Assembly: GCA_041484525.1 (NCBI GenBank)
Contig: JBGPHT010000018.1
Span: 1-64,000 of the forward strand
From: JBGPHT01 sp041484525
Lineage (GTDB): Bacteria; Acidobacteriota; Terriglobia; Bryobacterales; Bryobacteraceae
Length of the DNA stretch: 64,000 nucleotides
Reading direction: 5' to 3'
A model generated the notes under the pieces. That model was given only the letters and a program-made list of their open reading frames with translations, did no database searches and was not told where the DNA came from. Made by a program: the position numbers and the translations under genes. Shown here in pieces: positions 44,026 through 52,849 of this stretch; positions within the stretch are counted from its first letter, which is position 1, and every line of letters starts with the position of its first letter.

Positions 44026-44126
44026 ATCTTCACCGCCGAGGCGCCGAGATCGCCGAGAGGGAATGAAAAAGTAAAGGCTGTTTCTTTTCGTTTTCTCAGC
44101 GTTCTCGGCGTCTCGGCGGTAAAGAT
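44026..44126. repeat. Inverted repeat between convergent genes
   Basis: The left arm (ATCTTCACCGCCGAGGCGCC...) and right arm (...GGCGTCTCGGCGGTAAAGAT) match over about 34 bases with several differences. They enclose a T- and A-rich centre. This is the widely scattered type of accGCCGAG-repeat seen at bacterial gene ends. Placed between a plus-strand and a minus-strand gene, it can serve as a two-way terminator. Confidence 0.8.
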
Positions 44127-44132
44127 ATGCTC

Positions 44133-44471
44133 TTAACCCTTCGCCTTCGGGGGCACGAAATCGGGCGGCAGGGACGCGCCTTCGCCGAAGAAATAGCTGT
44201 CCATCTGCTGTATCAGGAATTCCTGCGCTTCCTTGGTGCCGAGGTTGAGCCGGTACTCGTTCATGAGCATCTTCATGTGCTCAATCCACATCTTCCAGGC
44301 TTCTTTCGAGACGCTGTCGTAGATCTTGTGGCCCAGTGGATGGCCTTCGAACGGAACCTCATCGAGGCCTTCCATCTCTTTCTGAAACTTCACGCAAAAC
44401 ACCTTGCGGGCGCCTGGACGAATCGCGTTCTGAATCTGGTTGATGCCGCTACCGCCGCTACCACATCCCAT
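44133..44471 (-). CDS. YggX-like Fe(2+)-trafficking/oxidative damage protection protein
   Basis: The 112-residue protein has the YggX core: KVFCVKFQKEMEGLDEVPF, LGHKIYDSVSKEAWKMWIEH and MLMNEYRLNLGTKEAQ. It carries the single conserved cysteine and the helical C-terminus. The ATG start gives an extra N-terminal tail of about 20 residues (MGCGSGGSGINQ...) not found in standard YggX, which starts about four residues before the FC motif. A GTG inside KVFC is an alternative start. YggX supports iron-sulfur cluster and redox defence. It is 25 bases after the GT39-like gene, at the end of the gcv transcript. Confidence 0.85.
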   Translation of the reverse strand: MGCGSGGSGINQIQNAIRPGARKVFCVKFQKEMEGLDEVPFEGHPLGHKIYDSVSKEAWKMWIEHMKMLMNEYRLNLGTKEAQEFLIQQMDSYFFGEGASLPPDFVPPKAKG

Positions 44472-44496
44472 ACGATCAGAATAGCGTATTCGGACC

Positions 44497-46260
44497 CTAC
44501 CGGAACCCCGCGGCCGTGACCACGACTCCCAGGTCCCGCTGGTCGCCGGGCGCGCGGAACGTCCGGTCCACTTCGATCTCGACGGTCGCGACCGCGCCGG
44601 CCGGCCGTACAGGTTCCGACTCGATCACCTGCGGGCCGGGGCCGGGATACTGCTGCGATGCGACTTCGCGGCCATCCAGGCGCAAGGTGACGTGCCGCGC
44701 CGGCGCCTGATCGCTGATATAGAACTCGACGCGCAGCGGTTTCGCTGAGTCCGAGCTTTTCAGCACGACCTCCGCAGTCTTCCCCATCCAGTGGTCGGGA
44801 TCGATGCCGGAGACGATCTGCGACGCGGCCTCGGGCGCGTTCGTGAGCAGGTATTCGAGCGCGGGGTGGCGCTCCATGATCTGGAGAGCGCGCAGTCGGT
44901 CCACCACGCCGCCGCTGATTCCGAATGGCCAGATACCCTTCTGAATGGTGGAGTAGCCGGAGTCTGTTTCGAGACCGATGATGCGCAGCGGGATGGATGG
45001 CCGGATCTCGGCGGCGGCCAGCATTGCCACGGGGGAGGTGAGGTCGAGCGAGTGGGTAAGTGCGCTCGAGACCACCACGTCGCCCGGCCGCAAACGCTGA
45101 GCGCGGAGGAGCCGCAGCGCGCCCTCGTTCTCAAAGTAGTAGCGCATCCCCAACTCGCCATCGGTCCACACGCGGCGCGAGTGGACGGTCTCCCGGAGCG
45201 AGCCGGCGAAACGTCGATAGCCATCCCAGACTTCGTAGTTGGCAAGAGCCAGGCCGAGCGCGAGCGCCATTTGGGCGGCAAATCCGATGGCGAGCCACCG
45301 CCGGGGAAGGCGCGACGCCAGCAACGCCAGCGGAGCGGCGATCGGTAGCAGGTAGCGTGCCGAGCCGGCGAAGAAGATCGCCATGGCGGCGGCGAAGAAG
45401 ATGGCGATCCAGGCCGCGAGAAAGCGAGTGTCGCGGTCGTGACGCCTGCGCCACGCCAGCACGAGCGCGCCGGCCGCAAGCGGCGGACAGAGGATAAACC
45501 AGAAGTGGATGAACAGCGCTGCGCTGCTGCGGAGGGCTGCTGACGCTGTGTGGAGCGTTGCATAGTAACCGCTGAGCACCTCGGCTGGCATGGCTCCGGT
45601 GGTCCAGCGAGTGAAGATCTGCCAGACCGCGAACGTCGCGGGCGGAACGAGGATCAGCGCCCAGCGACCGCGGTCCTTGCCGTGATAGAGCCAGACGTAT
45701 ACAGCCAGAATGGGCGTCAGGAATATCGCCTGGTATGCCGTCATGGCTGCCAGCGCCATCGCCGCGGCGGAGAGCGCCAGGCGGCCGGAGGCGAAGCACG
45801 CGATAGCTGCCATCCAGAACGCCAGAAACGGGAGGTCGGCTTCGAGCGAACCGCCGTTGACCACGAAGGCGGGAACGGCGACGAATAGCAGCGCGGCCCA
45901 GAGCGGTTCGGGAGAGAAGCGCCGCGCCAGGCTCCACATTGCCCAGGCGGCGAGCAGCGAAAATGCCGTGTACGTCGCGTGGAACGGGATCTCTTCCACG
46001 CGGCCGCGAATGGCGATCAGCGCCGCCAGCACCCACGCGTTCAGCGGCGGATGCGGGTGGCCGCGCAGGTCCACCATCACACCCTGAAACGGATACTGTG
46101 TGTTCGAAGGATGCAGCGGATCGATCAGGGCGTGCTGCGCCTCGGCGAGATACGTCGGATCGTCGCCCTGAATTGCCTGGTTGAAAAACAGGATGCGCAG
46201 GACTAGAACCAGCGCGAGCACCAGCCACAGCCCGCGCCGCTCGACTACGCCGGTTTCCAT
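44497..46260 (-). CDS. GT39-like multi-pass membrane glycosyltransferase
   Basis: The 587-residue protein starts with a basic leader and a first helix (GLWLVLALVLVLRILFF). The acidic QGDDPTYLAEAQHAL loop follows, then about eleven helices to residue 345 with LEADLPFLAFWMAA. This pattern fits dolichol-phosphate-mannose/ArnT-type GT39 enzymes that use a polyprenyl-phosphate sugar, facing the periplasm. The C-terminal 200 residues are a soluble beta-rich domain. Its ATG lies 16 bases inside the end of gcvPB, so translation is coupled to the glycine cleavage genes. Acceptor and sugar are unknown. Confidence 0.82.
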   Translation of the reverse strand: METGVVERRGLWLVLALVLVLRILFFNQAIQGDDPTYLAEAQHALIDPLHPSNTQYPFQGVMVDLRGHPHPPLNAWVLAALIAIRGRVEEIPFHATYTAFSLLAAWAMWSLARRFSPEPLWAALLFVAVPAFVVNGGSLEADLPFLAFWMAAIACFASGRLALSAAAMALAAMTAYQAIFLTPILAVYVWLYHGKDRGRWALILVPPATFAVWQIFTRWTTGAMPAEVLSGYYATLHTASAALRSSAALFIHFWFILCPPLAAGALVLAWRRRHDRDTRFLAAWIAIFFAAAMAIFFAGSARYLLPIAAPLALLASRLPRRWLAIGFAAQMALALGLALANYEVWDGYRRFAGSLRETVHSRRVWTDGELGMRYYFENEGALRLLRAQRLRPGDVVVSSALTHSLDLTSPVAMLAAAEIRPSIPLRIIGLETDSGYSTIQKGIWPFGISGGVVDRLRALQIMERHPALEYLLTNAPEAASQIVSGIDPDHWMGKTAEVVLKSSDSAKPLRVEFYISDQAPARHVTLRLDGREVASQQYPGPGPQVIESEPVRPAGAVATVEIEVDRTFRAPGDQRDLGVVVTAAGFR

Positions 46261-47723
46261 CGCAGCACCGGCTTGCGCGCGGCGGTGACTTCATCCACGC
46301 GGCTCGTCCGGGTGCCGTAGGGGGCGTTTTTGACCATGTTCGGATCGGTCTCCACCTCTTTGGCGATGGAGATCATGGCCTCGATGAACTGGTCGATCTC
46401 CAGCTTGCTTTCGGTCTCGGTAGGCTCGATCATGAGCGCGCCGTGCACGATCAAGGGGAAGCTCACGGTGTACGGATGGAAGCCGTAATCGATCAGACGC
46501 TTCGCGATATCGCCCGTGCGGACGCCGAGTTTGGCCTGCCGGTCATCGCTGAACACCACCTCGTGCATGTTGGGCGAGGGGTACGGCAGGTCGTAGTGCG
46601 GCTCCAGCTTCTTGCGGATGTAGACGGCGTTCAGCACCGCGTCCATGGTGGCGTTGCGCAGCCCCGGACCGCCGTGCGCCAGGATGTAGGCGAGCGCGCG
46701 CACCAGCACGCCGAAGTTGCCGTAGAAGGCCTTGACGCGGCCGATGGTGTTCTTGCGCTTGTAGTCCCAGGCCAATTTCTTGCCGGAACGCTTCAGGCGC
46801 GGGGCCGGCAGGAACGGCTCGAAAACTTTCTTCACCGCCACTGGTCCGGCACCGGGACCGCCGCCGCCGTGGGGCGTCGAGAAGGTCTTGTGCAGGTTGA
46901 GGTGCAGCACGTCCACACCGAAATCTCCGGGCCGCGCCATCCCGACTAGTGCGTTCATATTGGCGCCATCCATGTACAACATCGCGCCTTTCTTGTGCAG
47001 GATCTCGGCGACGTGGATGATGTTCTCTTCGAAGACGCCCAAGGTATTCGGGTTCGTCACCATGAGGGCGGCGACGTCTTTGTCGACCATCTTCTCGAGC
47101 GCGCTGACGTCCAGGACCCCGGTGTCGCTCGACTTGATGTTCTCGACGGCGTAACCGGCAATGGCGGCTGTCGCCGGATTGGTACCGTGGGCGGAATCGG
47201 GGATGAGAATCTTCTTGCGCGGGTTGCCACGCTTCTCGAGGAGCGCGCGGATCAGCAGGATTCCGGTGAGCTCGCCGTGCGCGCCCGCGGCGGGTTGGAG
47301 CGTGACGGCGTCCATGCCGGTGATCTCGGCCAGCGCGGCCTCGATGCGCTCCATCACTTCCATGCACCCTTGCGCCAGCGCCTCCGGCTGGTAGGGGTGA
47401 GCCCACGCCAAGCCTTCGATTCGGGCCACCAGCTCGTTGATCCGCGGGTTGTATTTCATGGTGCAGGAGCCGAGCGGATACATGCCGTAATCGATGGCGT
47501 AGTTCCACGTCGAGAGGCGCGTGAAATGGCGGATGGCCTCGACTTCGCTGACTTCGGGGAAGCCTTCGATTCCGGCGCGCACGTTGTCCGCGCCGAGAGC
47601 TTCGGCGGCGTCCACGGCGGGGACGTCGAGGTCCGGAAGCTGGTAGGCTTTCTTGCCGGGAGAGCTGCGCTCGAAGAGGAGCGCCTCGTTCTGCGAGATG
47701 TGCGATCTGACCTTGGCGATCAT
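46245..47723 (-). CDS. gcvPB: Glycine dehydrogenase (decarboxylating) subunit 2, GcvPB
   Basis: The 492-residue protein carries GcvP C-terminal half motifs: SEVEAIRHFTRLSTWNYAID, CTMKYNPRINELVARI, PDSAHGTNPATAAIAGY and the PLP lysine region LHLNLHKTFSTPHGGGGPG. It combines with GcvPA as the P-protein that decarboxylates glycine and hands the aminomethyl group to lipoyl GcvH. ATG at 47723 overlaps the gcvPA stop in ATGA. The longer upstream frame is a gcvPA shadow. The end overlaps the GT39-like gene by 16 bases. Confidence 0.97.
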   Translation of the reverse strand: MIAKVRSHISQNEALLFERSSPGKKAYQLPDLDVPAVDAAEALGADNVRAGIEGFPEVSEVEAIRHFTRLSTWNYAIDYGMYPLGSCTMKYNPRINELVARIEGLAWAHPYQPEALAQGCMEVMERIEAALAEITGMDAVTLQPAAGAHGELTGILLIRALLEKRGNPRKKILIPDSAHGTNPATAAIAGYAVENIKSSDTGVLDVSALEKMVDKDVAALMVTNPNTLGVFEENIIHVAEILHKKGAMLYMDGANMNALVGMARPGDFGVDVLHLNLHKTFSTPHGGGGPGAGPVAVKKVFEPFLPAPRLKRSGKKLAWDYKRKNTIGRVKAFYGNFGVLVRALAYILAHGGPGLRNATMDAVLNAVYIRKKLEPHYDLPYPSPNMHEVVFSDDRQAKLGVRTGDIAKRLIDYGFHPYTVSFPLIVHGALMIEPTETESKLEIDQFIEAMISIAKEVETDPNMVKNAPYGTRTSRVDEVTAARKPVLRWKPA

Positions 47724-49048
47724 GCCAGCACCTCCGCGGCGATGGGCTGTCCGACGACTTCGGCTACGATGTCCATGTCCGCCTTGCGCGACATTTCGGT
47801 GGCGCACAGCAGCATGCAATCGGCCAACTCGGGGTAGAAGCGCCCTAGCGGCAGACCGCCGATGATCTTGCGTTTGAGCAGCGTCTTGTTTACCTCTTCC
47901 GGCGCCTTGACCACGAACTCGTTGAAAAACTTTCCGGTGAAGCGAGGCTGCAGTTTCCCGGCCAGGTAGTGCGCCTTGGCCAGGTTCTGCTCGGCCAGTT
48001 CGCGCAAGCCGAGCTTGCCATAGACCGTCATGAAGACCGTCGCCATCAGCGCGATCAACGCCTGGTTGGTGCAGATGTTCGACGTGGCCTTCTCGCGGCG
48101 AATGTGCTGCTCGCGCGTGGCGAGCGTCAGGCAGAAGGCGCGGTTGCCGCGGGAATCGACCGTCTGGCCCACCAGGCGTCCGGGCATCTGCCGCAGATAT
48201 TTTTCCCGGGTGGCGATGATCCCGGCGAACGGCCCGCCATAGCATGGTGAAATCGCGAACGACTGCAACTCGCCGGCCACGATATCGGCGCCTGCTGGCG
48301 GCTCGAGAAGCCCCATGGACACGGCCTCGGTGAAGATCACCACCAGCAGCGCGCCGTGGCGGTGCGCGATTTCGCCAGCAGCCTTCACCTGATCGACGAT
48401 GCCGAAGAAGTTGGGCGATTGCAAGATCACGGCGCCGGTGAGTCCGTCCATCTTGCGGTCGAGATCTTCCAGGTCGATGGTGCCGGCGTCGGGCACGTAG
48501 CCGAACTCGTCGACCGGCATCCCCTGGTATTTGGCGTAGGTGCGCAGCACTTCGCGGTATTCGGGATGGACCGATTTGGCGATCAGCACGCGACCTTTTC
48601 CCGTCGCGCGCACGGCCATCATCGCTGCTTCGGGGACGGCAGTCGAACCGTCGTACATCGACGCGTTGGCCACGTCCATGCCGGTGAGCTGGCAGATCAT
48701 GGTCTGGAATTCGAAAATCTGGGTCAAGGTACCCTGCGAGATTTCGGCCTGGTAGGGCGTGTAAGCGGTGAGAAATTCGCCACGCGAAACCACGGTGTCG
48801 ACGAGGACCGGCCGGTAATGGTTGTACACGCCGGCGCCCAGGAACGAGGCATAGCCGTTGGCGTTTTGGGCGGCGCGCTGCTTGAAATATTCGACGATTT
48901 CGTATTCCGAGATCCCCGGCGCCAGGCCCAGCGGCCGGTTCAGTCGCGCGGCTTCGGGCAAATGCGCGAACAATTCTTCGGGCGATCCCACGCCGCACTC
49001 GGACAGCATCTGGCGGCGTTCAGATTCGGATTTCGGAAGATAGCGCAA
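47720..49048 (-). CDS. gcvPA: Glycine dehydrogenase (decarboxylating) subunit 1, GcvPA
   Basis: This 442-residue protein matches the split N-terminal half of the P-protein: RYLPKSESERRQMLSECG, YTPYQAEISQGTLTQIFEFQ, NASMYDGSTAVPEAAMMAVR and TREQHIRREKATSNICTNQ. It works as a heterodimer with GcvPB. The start is TTG immediately after the gcvH stop, with ATGA overlap at its own end, so all units are coupled. The two-gene P-protein is the form usual in Firmicutes and many Acidobacteria. Confidence 0.97.
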   Translation of the reverse strand: MRYLPKSESERRQMLSECGVGSPEELFAHLPEAARLNRPLGLAPGISEYEIVEYFKQRAAQNANGYASFLGAGVYNHYRPVLVDTVVSRGEFLTAYTPYQAEISQGTLTQIFEFQTMICQLTGMDVANASMYDGSTAVPEAAMMAVRATGKGRVLIAKSVHPEYREVLRTYAKYQGMPVDEFGYVPDAGTIDLEDLDRKMDGLTGAVILQSPNFFGIVDQVKAAGEIAHRHGALLVVIFTEAVSMGLLEPPAGADIVAGELQSFAISPCYGGPFAGIIATREKYLRQMPGRLVGQTVDSRGNRAFCLTLATREQHIRREKATSNICTNQALIALMATVFMTVYGKLGLRELAEQNLAKAHYLAGKLQPRFTGKFFNEFVVKAPEEVNKTLLKRKIIGGLPLGRFYPELADCMLLCATEMSRKADMDIVAEVVGQPIAAEVLA

Positions 49049-49432
49049 CTACTTTTCGGCTCCTATATAAGTTTGATAATCGGCGGCCGACATTAGATTC
49101 GGGACCTCGGCGGGATTGCTCAGCCGAACCTTCACCAGCCACGCCGCGCCGTGGGGATCGCTATTCAGTTTCTCGGGCGCGTCCGCCAGGACGGCGTTGA
49201 TCTCCGTGACTTCACCGCTCACGGGCGCGTAGATATCGGAGACGGCCTTCACGGACTCGACCGAGCCGAGCGACTTCCCCTGCTCCACGTGAGTCCCTGG
49301 CTTCGGCAGATCCACGTAGACGATATCGCCGAGTTCCTCTTGGGCGTGATCGGTGATGCCGATCGTGCCGATGTCCCCTTCGACAAGGACCCACTCGTGT
49401 TCCTTCGTGTATCGGAAGTTTTCTGGATACAT
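49049..49432 (-). CDS. gcvH: Glycine cleavage system H protein
   Basis: The 127-residue protein is the lipoyl carrier: FRYTKEHEWVLVEGDIGTIG, then the lipoylation motif GSVESVKAVSDIYAP with Lys62, and LNSDPHGAAWLVKV. It shuttles the aminomethyl group between P and T proteins. ATG at 49432 shares its A with the gcvT stop (TAATG). The longer frame upstream is a shadow. Confidence 0.97.
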   Translation of the reverse strand: MYPENFRYTKEHEWVLVEGDIGTIGITDHAQEELGDIVYVDLPKPGTHVEQGKSLGSVESVKAVSDIYAPVSGEVTEINAVLADAPEKLNSDPHGAAWLVKVRLSNPAEVPNLMSAADYQTYIGAEK

Positions 49433-50523
49433 TATTTTGCTCGTTTGTAAAACGGAGTTTCCACCGTCACCGCATCCACCGGCTGGTTGCGGATCATAAT
49501 CTGGATGGTCCTGCCGGGCTGGGCGTGCTCGACGGGGAGGTAGCACAGACCGATGTTCTTATTTAATGATGGCGCGGGCGAGCCGCTGGTGACCCATCCG
49601 GCGGGCGCCCCGTCCAGATAGACTTCGTAGCCATCGCGGCCGATGCCCCGGCCCCGCATTTCGAACCCCACCAGCCTGCGTTTGAGGCCGCTTTCCTTTT
49701 GTTTGAGGAGCGCGCCGCGGCCGACGAATTCGCCTTTATCGAGTTTCACGATCCAGCCGAGATCGGCTTCGAGCGGCGAAATGGAAGCGTCGATCTCGTG
49801 GCCGTAGAGCGCCATCTTGGCTTCGAGACGCAGTGTGTTGCGCGCGCCCAGGCCGCAGGGCTGCGCCCCAGCCTTCACCAGTACGTTCCAGATTCGCTCG
49901 GCCTCGGCGGGTGCGACATAAATCTCGTAGCCGTCCTCGCCGGTGTAGCCGGTGTGCGCGATGCGCGCGGGAGTGCCGCAAACTTCGCCGTCGGCAAACC
50001 AATAATATTTGATGGCCGCGAGGTCGACGGGAGTGACAGGCTGCAGCGTCGCCAATGCCCGAGGACCCTGGATGGCGAGTTGCGCGTATCGGTCGCCGGC
50101 GAAATCCACTTGGGCGTCGAAGCGGTTCTGCGCCACGATGTGCTCGTAATCCTTGTCCTGGTTGGACGCGTTGACGCAGAGGAAGTAGCGGTCGTCGGCT
50201 ACTTTATGTACCAGGATGTCGTCCACGAAACCGCCGTGGTCGTAGAGCAGTCCCGAGTAGTGCGCCTGCCCAAGCTTGAGTTTCGAGACGCTGTTGGTGG
50301 TGACGAAATCGGTGAGATGCGCGGCTTCGCGGCCGTGGATCTCAATCTCGCCCATGTGGCTGACATCGAAAATCCCGACGGCTGTGCGCACCGCGTTGTG
50401 TTCGTCGATGATGCCGGAATATTGGACGGGCATGTCCCATCCGCCGAAGTCGACCATCTTGGCGCCGAGGGCGCGATGAACGGAATTGAGCGGAGTGGTA
50501 CGGAGCGACGGTGCCGCTGGCAT
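49432..50523 (-). CDS. gcvT: Aminomethyltransferase, glycine cleavage T protein
   Basis: The 363-residue enzyme has the GcvT pattern: NSVHRALGAKMVDFGGWDMP, VSHMGEIEIHGREA, AHTGYTGEDGYEIYVAP near residue 195, and the C-terminal barrel GRDGYEVYLDGAPAGWVTSG. It transfers the one-carbon unit to tetrahydrofolate and releases ammonia. First gene of gcvT-gcvH-gcvPA-gcvPB. The upstream 170 bases are filled by two palindromic repeats, and no glycine riboswitch is recognisable. Confidence 0.96.
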   Translation of the reverse strand: MPAAPSLRTTPLNSVHRALGAKMVDFGGWDMPVQYSGIIDEHNAVRTAVGIFDVSHMGEIEIHGREAAHLTDFVTTNSVSKLKLGQAHYSGLLYDHGGFVDDILVHKVADDRYFLCVNASNQDKDYEHIVAQNRFDAQVDFAGDRYAQLAIQGPRALATLQPVTPVDLAAIKYYWFADGEVCGTPARIAHTGYTGEDGYEIYVAPAEAERIWNVLVKAGAQPCGLGARNTLRLEAKMALYGHEIDASISPLEADLGWIVKLDKGEFVGRGALLKQKESGLKRRLVGFEMRGRGIGRDGYEVYLDGAPAGWVTSGSPAPSLNKNIGLCYLPVEHAQPGRTIQIMIRNQPVDAVTVETPFYKRAK

Positions 50524-50557
50524 GAAGACTCAGGCTAACAGCAGCGAAAAGGGGTGT

Positions 50558-50589
50558 CAATTTCGGGGACAGGCTACACAACCTCGAAA
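50558..50589. repeat. Partial family-1 repeat arm
   Basis: CAATTTCGGGGACAGGCTAC and the following ACAACCTCGAAA match the left arm of the long form at 10214. The matching right arm is absent, though CAACCTCGAAATTACG follows at about 50593, so this is a decayed or half copy. Confidence 0.85.
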
Positions 50590-50615
50590 CTCAACCTCGA
50601 AATTACGTCGCGGGG

Positions 50616-50686
50616 CAATTCGGTGACAGGCAACGAAATTCCGCGCAAAGACGGCGCGGAAGGTTTCGTAGCCTGTCACCGAATTG
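50616..50686. repeat. Family-1 palindromic repeat, GGTGAC subtype
   Basis: CAATTCGGTGACAGGC and GCCTGTCACCGAATTG are perfect 16-base outer arms. The inner part is the reverse orientation of the copy at 17140 (AACGAAATTCCGCGC then GCGCGGAAGGTTTCGT). This is the second copy carrying the paired GGTGAC/GTCACC change. Confidence 0.92.
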
Positions 50687-50690
50687 CGGA

Positions 50691-51074
50691 TTAGGCGCTG
50701 ATGGCGATGGCCGGCTTGTTGACTACGGTCTGGAAAAAGCGCGGGGCTCGGTAGGGCTGGAAACGGTAGCCGATCCCGAAGATTGTCTCGATGTACTGGT
50801 CGGCATAGCCGCCCAGTTTCTTGCGTAGACGGCGCACGTGGACATCGAGGGTCCGCGTGCGAATCTCGGCGCCGTATCCCCATACCCGCATCAGCAGCGC
50901 ATCGCGCGGGATAATCTCACCGGCGTGCTGCACCAGCAGGGCCAGCAGGTCGTACTCCTTGCGGGTCAGCGTCATGCGCTCCCCGTCCAGCTTGACGCTT
51001 TGCTGGTCGAATTCCATGGTCAGGTGTTCGTCCCGATATGGTTGCAGACTGTTCCCCATTTGAAGCGATCCCAT
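50691..51074 (-). CDS. OmpR/PhoB-type winged-helix DNA-binding protein without receiver domain
   Basis: The 127-residue protein is almost entirely an OmpR/PhoB C-terminal domain: MTLTRKEYDLLALLVQHAGE, IPRDALLMRVWGY, RTRTLDVHVRRLRKKLGG and ETIFGIGYRFQPY. No receiver domain precedes it, and no kinase is adjacent. It should bind DNA without phosphorylation control, or is regulated by other means. Upstream bases contain no obvious kinase-linked gene. It ends five bases from the repeat beside gcvT. Confidence 0.88.
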   Translation of the reverse strand: MGSLQMGNSLQPYRDEHLTMEFDQQSVKLDGERMTLTRKEYDLLALLVQHAGEIIPRDALLMRVWGYGAEIRTRTLDVHVRRLRKKLGGYADQYIETIFGIGYRFQPYRAPRFFQTVVNKPAIAISA

Positions 51075-51173
51075 TCAGCCTCCTTGTTGGCCTATGGTAA
51101 TGCTACGGACGACGCAGCATAAGGTGATGGTGGAGTTGTAAAAACTTTGTAAAAAGAAGCGGTCCGCTCTTGC

Positions 51174-51563
51174 CTATTCGATGACAAATGGGCCGTCGTT
51201 GGCGACACGCAACTCGCGTTCTCCCATATCGAAAGCTCGAATCTTGTACTGCACGGCGCGGGCGTTGTCGCGGGTCTCGACGTGATAGGAGCCCTCCTGC
51301 CCGCTCTTCATGGTGCCCTCGTCCACTGCTGTTTTTTCGCTCGAAATCACAGCGTGCTCGGGCGAGATAAAGTCGAACACCACCACCAGACCGCGCAGCG
51401 GCTTTTCTGCCGTGACCCGGACGCGGCCATCCAGATTGAATTTGCCTTCCTCGCGGCGGCATTTGGTTTCGACCACCTGGACGTCCGGTGGTTTCTTCTT
51501 CTTGTCCTGCGCGCCGGAGCACAGACAGAAGGCCGCCAGGAGCGCGCAGATCATCACCCGCAT
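51174..51563 (-). CDS. Secreted hypothetical protein, FxLYD-like
   Basis: The 129-residue protein has a signal peptide with cysteines (MRVMICALLAAFCLCSGAQ) and a lysine-rich DKKKKPP segment. A single beta-sandwich-like domain follows (RVRVTAEKPLRGLVVVFDFI, SYHVETRDNARAV). The order of strands resembles FxLYD or DUF3426-like domains. If C17 is a lipobox cysteine, it is a lipoprotein, but the LCSG context is weak. No function is known. Confidence 0.7.
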   Translation of the reverse strand: MRVMICALLAAFCLCSGAQDKKKKPPDVQVVETKCRREEGKFNLDGRVRVTAEKPLRGLVVVFDFISPEHAVISSEKTAVDEGTMKSGQEGSYHVETRDNARAVQYKIRAFDMGERELRVANDGPFVIE

Positions 51564-51710
51564 AAGAAGTAGTCTAACAGGCGAGAGCGCAAATCAGAGT
51601 ACGCTCTGCCGCTCAAGCTGTGGCATAATATTTGATTCTTTCGCAATTATCTCCGTGGCGAGATCCATCGAGCGGCCGTCGTGCGGGCTCCAGGCGGAAG
51701 GAGTACATCC

Positions 51711-52847
51711 ATGAAGCAAATCACATTTAGCAGGCGAGCGGCGCTGGTTGGTGCGGCTGTGCTCCCCATGCTTCGCGTGGGCAAGTCGCAGGGGAAGGCC
51801 AAGCCGGTGGTCATCTCCAGCGCCAACCGCAATAACGGCGGCATCAATTGCTGCGCGAAGGCGATGGAAATCATCAAAGGCGGCGGCGACACGCTGGACG
51901 CGGCCATCGCGGGCGTGAACATCGTCGAGCTCGATCCGCGCGACAGCAGCGTGGGCTACGGCGGTCTTCCCAACGAAGACGGCGTGGTGGAGCTGGATGC
52001 CAGTTGCGTCCATGGGCCCACCCGGCGCATGGGCGCGGTGGGCGCGCTCCGCGGAATCAAGACGCCATCCAAGGTTGCGAAGCTCGTAATGGAGCAAACC
52101 GACCACATGTTCCTGGTGGGCGAAGGCGCGCTCCGCTTCGCTAAAGCGATGGGGTTCAAAGAAGAAGATCTGCTGACGGACGAAGCCCGCACCCAGTGGC
52201 TGGTGTGGAAAAAATCGCTGCGCGACCGGCAGAATCACAACAATTGGGGTCCTGGGCTGGACGCGCCCAAGAGCGAGCAGAAGAAATCCGCGGAGCTCAA
52301 CCTGAATGAATTGAAGCGCGAGTTTCCGCATGCGGATGAGGGGCTGCTGCTCGAAGCCATGCAGAACGCGGTCCATCCGCCGCACGGCACCATCAACTGC
52401 ATCGCGCTGAACGAAAAAGGCGAGATGTCGGCGGTCACGACCACCAGCGGAATGGCGTGGAAGATTCCGGGGCGCGTGGGGGATTCACCCATCATCGGCG
52501 GAGGTTTATGGCTGGACCAGGATGTGGGCGGCGCCGGGTCGACGGGGCGCGGCGAAGAGAATCTCAGGATCTGCGGTGCGCACACGGTCGTCGAAAACAT
52601 GCGGCATGACATGTCGCCCAAAGATGCGATCCTGGACGCGCTGAAGCGCGTAGCGCGGAATTTCAACAACGACATGGAATTGCTGGCGAAGGTGGGCCTG
52701 GATTTTTACTGCGTCCGCAAGGATGGCGAATACGCCAGCGGGTCATTGTGGGGTCCGGCGAACGGCGCGGCCCCGCAGTTCGCGGTCTGTACGGCCGACG
52801 GCAACAGCCATCACGAGAAATCGGTGTACCTTTTCGAACACAAATAA
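51711..52847 (+). CDS. N(4)-(beta-N-acetylglucosaminyl)-L-asparaginase, Ntn-hydrolase
   Basis: This 378-residue protein has a Tat/Sec-like leader (KQITFSRRAALVGAAVLP) and glycosylasparaginase sequence. GGDTLDAAIAGVNIVELDP lies near residue 64, and the autocleavage site is HGTINCIAL, whose Thr227 becomes the N-terminal nucleophile of the beta chain. GGGLWLDQDVGGAGSTGRGE provides the ligand loop. It cleaves the GlcNAc-asparagine link of glycopeptides in the periplasm. ATG at 51711 follows GGAAGGAG. A terminator-like hairpin follows the stop. Confidence 0.93.
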   Translation: MKQITFSRRAALVGAAVLPMLRVGKSQGKAKPVVISSANRNNGGINCCAKAMEIIKGGGDTLDAAIAGVNIVELDPRDSSVGYGGLPNEDGVVELDASCVHGPTRRMGAVGALRGIKTPSKVAKLVMEQTDHMFLVGEGALRFAKAMGFKEEDLLTDEARTQWLVWKKSLRDRQNHNNWGPGLDAPKSEQKKSAELNLNELKREFPHADEGLLLEAMQNAVHPPHGTINCIALNEKGEMSAVTTTSGMAWKIPGRVGDSPIIGGGLWLDQDVGGAGSTGRGEENLRICGAHTVVENMRHDMSPKDAILDALKRVARNFNNDMELLAKVGLDFYCVRKDGEYASGSLWGPANGAAPQFAVCTADGNSHHEKSVYLFEHK

Positions 52848-52849
52848 TT

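Noticed and set aside
50524..50690. A glycine riboswitch before gcvT.
   Set aside because: The region is accounted for by two palindromic repeats and no tandem aptamer pattern is visible.
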